Positions 63,001 to 64,000 of a stretch of 64,000 bases of DNA are shown piece after piece. A model generated the notes under the pieces. It was given only the letters and a program-made list of their open reading frames with translations, searched no databases and had not been told where the DNA came from. A program made the translations under genes and the position numbers. How positions within the stretch are numbered: position 1 is the first letter of the stretch; each line of letters opens with the position of its first letter. This DNA is from Coraliomargarita algicola. Its GTDB lineage: Bacteria > Verrucomicrobiota > Verrucomicrobiia > Opitutales > Coraliomargaritaceae. Where the stretch lies: contig NZ_CP138858.1 in the NCBI RefSeq assembly GCF_033878955.1, positions 2,941,001 through 3,005,000 on the forward strand, given 5' to 3'.

Positions 63001-63402
63001 GACGAGCGTCAGCTCGCTGAGCAACCTGATCGAATTCTGAATTTTAATCTGACCTATGAGCACCCGGATTACGGCACGCGTGTCACACTTGCTTATAACA
63101 AAAAATCCGAAATCTTGGAAGCGATCGGCTCCGAGCAAGATTATGATGCTTTTCGTGGTCCGACAGAACGATTGGATTTAATCGTTAGTCACGCATTCGA
63201 AAATGGGCTGACTCTTAATTTTTCGATCAAAAACCTTCTGGATGAAGGTTATGAAACCTATTTCCGTAATCGTGCTCCGGATTACAGTTCAGGAAATATC
63301 AGCAATATGGAAAACCCCGATGAGTTTGGGCAGGATCAGCCCCGGAAATCAGTCGATACGGTCGGCCGCTCGTTCTCATTCTCCGTCGCTTATGACTTCT
63401 AG
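60001..63402 (+). CDS. TonB-dependent receptor with carboxypeptidase-regulatory-like domain
   Basis: This 1133-residue outer-membrane receptor has a signal peptide (VLFASLLAAQSALA), a Lys/Glu-rich helical stretch and a CarboxypepD_reg-like domain (about residues 110-195, GQIVDKESGEPLSGVAILVE). The plug follows (about 215-330, ASDVASAVTRISGVSVNDG, PSVRGLNDRYTVTTMNGMPV), then a large barrel ending SFSVAYDF. The substrate is not known. Its place after pstS/porin, with a Pho-like site upstream, suggests uptake of a phosphorylated or otherwise large compound under phosphate limitation. ATG 60001 was chosen for the signal peptide. A secreted protein follows it. Confidence 0.85.
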   Translation: MNNKIYTSAVRVLFASLLAAQSALAIKIVVPDQYKDQVEEMKKAERQLRERELQGGDAPSDAKGMSIATSEAPEEAPKVAADEFLVQSVVEASATASEYEGTLAADQGLVSGQIVDKESGEPLSGVAILVEGEDIATVTAEDGRYSLGPVAAGQYTLSLIKGGYIEANVTDFTITGGEVSVFPFALPPRPAEMSDDVYELQDFTVTAEEANNLMMKLELKFDSSRALDVFSSEDFSKFAASDVASAVTRISGVSVNDGKFPSVRGLNDRYTVTTMNGMPVPSPDPFRKSPQFDIFPSSLLESIIVSKTASADLSGESTAANFNLITKQLPEEFFLKGSIGTGFHSGSIKDFRTFDRPDSYLLTDAAGGLKQAPFDEPLGSSDPNFQGSEQLGSKERDAQPNVSFSLSTGNTFEFANGGKLGLVFAGYHKRETSAILDAQNVQGYNFNGADRFVPVTITLPPFLGGGTVDTFENRSIPFGDETTYDHEEYEESVKLGALVGASYELNEDHRFFGNFFLSRTADTVVSRNFNGSNPDEQISEESDLFLLREQLYYVERSLALGQIGGEHKLPTIDLEPEMTWGLQRARTSQDEPDFRDTFVVHRYSDYPDGDIPESVSRDNPAYNVNSGDNLSLSSNSWRYVQEDEDTGRLDFALNPMDTVRVAFGGMARRAERTSEIQTFLEGRGDADPTGTTEAGTGITNANLRNGSRSIRGTSAAIRDIDALYLSTDLEPAEWIKLNFGYRFEDSILSVDSRTILDSSNSLANVFRQYDAARAEIASNPSADSSFYVRAAEADVLNVEDGQRFILGDSIARDLEDRVYLPSANLTLTPTKGMQLKLGYYETLNRPSFREITPDIFVDVGTGDQLGGNPFLQSSTADNYDFRVELYPEQFEFSLPFGEALFHADDMIGVSLFRKEIENPIEFLRPTDRNLDEIPFNNPEGAVAEGIEFEFSKNLGFVPIPYAEFFTFGGNMSFTSAMVGVSDAEKALLGLNVNTDEAQLDDERQLAEQPDRILNFNLTYEHPDYGTRVTLAYNKKSEILEAIGSEQDYDAFRGPTERLDLIVSHAFENGLTLNFSIKNLLDEGYETYFRNRAPDYSSGNISNMENPDEFGQDQPRKSVDTVGRSFSFSVAYDF

Positions 63403-63520
63403 ATTCTTGTCACAGAATCGTAACGAGAAAGGCGTCTCTCTTTGACATTAATAGTATAAATTCTGGGCTCATTCGAAAGCTCGAATGTTCCTAAAGTTAA
63501 AAAATCACAAAATAACAAAC

Positions 63521-64000
63521 ATGAAAAAACTTATCTCCTCAACTTTGCTTGCGAGTTTGGCTGCGGCCTCTTCTCAGGCGGCCATCGTTCAAGTGACTGC
63601 CGACATTACATCGGACACCACATGGACCTCATCGAATGAATATATCCTCACTGACATCATTTATGTTCGCGACGGAGCCACATTGACCATCGGCGAAGGC
63701 ACTATCATTCGTGGTGAGCCCTCAAGTGGCAACTTTACTTTTGACCCAGGTGCGCTGGTTATTACCACTTCAGGTCGCATCAATGCTCAAGGAACATCCA
63801 CCAATCCAATTATTTTTACCACTGCTGCTGTCGATTCTAACCTTGATGGTATCGCGGATGGTTACGATTTTTTCGAGGATGACAATGGCACACCTGATAA
63901 CGCCGACGACGATTCGAATCGTGTGGTTGCCGATCAAACAGTCGTCACTGGTGGTGTTCTACAGAACGGCCCGTTTTTGGATGCTAATCCTGCAACCAGC
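63521..64000 (+). CDS. Secreted beta-helix-like protein, 3' end outside window
   Basis: An ATG at 63521 opens 160 codons to the window end with no stop. The signal peptide (KKLISSTLLASLAAASSQA) is followed by strand repeats of a parallel beta-helix type: DIIYVRDGATLTIGEGTIIR and ALVITTSGRINAQGTSTNPI. A DxDxDG-like Asp-rich region (DSNLDGIADGYDF, EDDNG, NADDDSN) follows and may bind calcium. It lies 118 bp after the large receptor and is likely its partner. No family is certain. Confidence 0.7.
   Translation, partial: MKKLISSTLLASLAAASSQAAIVQVTADITSDTTWTSSNEYILTDIIYVRDGATLTIGEGTIIRGEPSSGNFTFDPGALVITTSGRINAQGTSTNPIIFTTAAVDSNLDGIADGYDFFEDDNGTPDNADDDSNRVVADQTVVTGGVLQNGPFLDANPATS

Noticed and set aside
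63442..63460. TTGACA and TATAAA before the beta-helix-like gene as a promoter
   Set aside because: The two boxes are only about 8 bp apart, too close for one promoter.

Overview
The window looks like a chromosomal segment of a Gram-negative marine member of the Verrucomicrobiota, probably close to Opitutia/Puniceicoccales (Coraliomargarita- or Lentimonas-like). This is an inference from gene content: outer-membrane barrels and TonB systems, a PEP-CTERM-like protein with a VPE motif and an arginine tail, a GxxExxY protein, a very large PilX-like prepilin protein, a histone-H1-like protein with a carbohydrate-binding-like C-terminus, a SET-domain protein and several glycan-active secreted proteins. 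No rRNA, tRNA or CRISPR array was seen.

Layout. 1-0.9 kb: 3' part of an IS4-family transposase. 0.9-5.1 kb: SET protein, purM, a roughly 0.7 kb GxxExxY unit bounded by about 80-bp inverted repeats, then plsC and cmk, and a remnant of an outer-membrane protein gene. 5.2-15.8 kb: a HemS/ChuX-like plus flavodoxin-like pair, a coiled-coil protein, and a long plus-strand cluster with a SUMF1-like protein, a PstS-like lipoprotein, DUF3450, a TolQ/TtpC-like channel protein, ExbB, ExbD, TonB and a TPR protein, i.e. a TonB2-type energy-transducing system. 16-19.4 kb: two small membrane proteins and an FrpB-like TonB-dependent receptor.

19.5-31.9 kb: a truncated 3' copy of aroA and the intact aroA, in direct orientation, flank about 10.5 kb of accessory DNA. 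This holds a sialate O-acetylesterase, a secreted unknown, a giant PilX-like protein, a LacI regulator, a PEP-CTERM-like protein, a BNR_4-type putative polysaccharide lyase/hydrolase and a DUF6250-like protein. It reads as a glycan-use island integrated at aroA.

31.9-46.9 kb: tyrA, a second SUMF1-like membrane protein, a PIN-TRAM membrane protein, a type IV prepilin followed by two GT-C glycosyltransferases and a methyltransferase-GT2 fusion, a GAF sensor kinase, glnD and slyD. Four genes in 36.6-46.7 kb (both glycosyltransferases, glnD, slyD) carry apparent single-base frameshifts, so local sequence quality is a concern. 47-50.6 kb: manA and ftsK. 50.8-64 kb: the H1-like protein, then a phosphate block on the minus strand (pstS, pstC, pstA, pstB, phoU), and divergently a phosphate-selective porin, a large TonB-dependent receptor with a carboxypeptidase-regulatory-like domain, and the start of a secreted beta-helix-like protein that runs off the window. 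Pho-box-like 11-bp-periodic CTGTAAC repeats lie upstream of pstS, the porin and the receptor.
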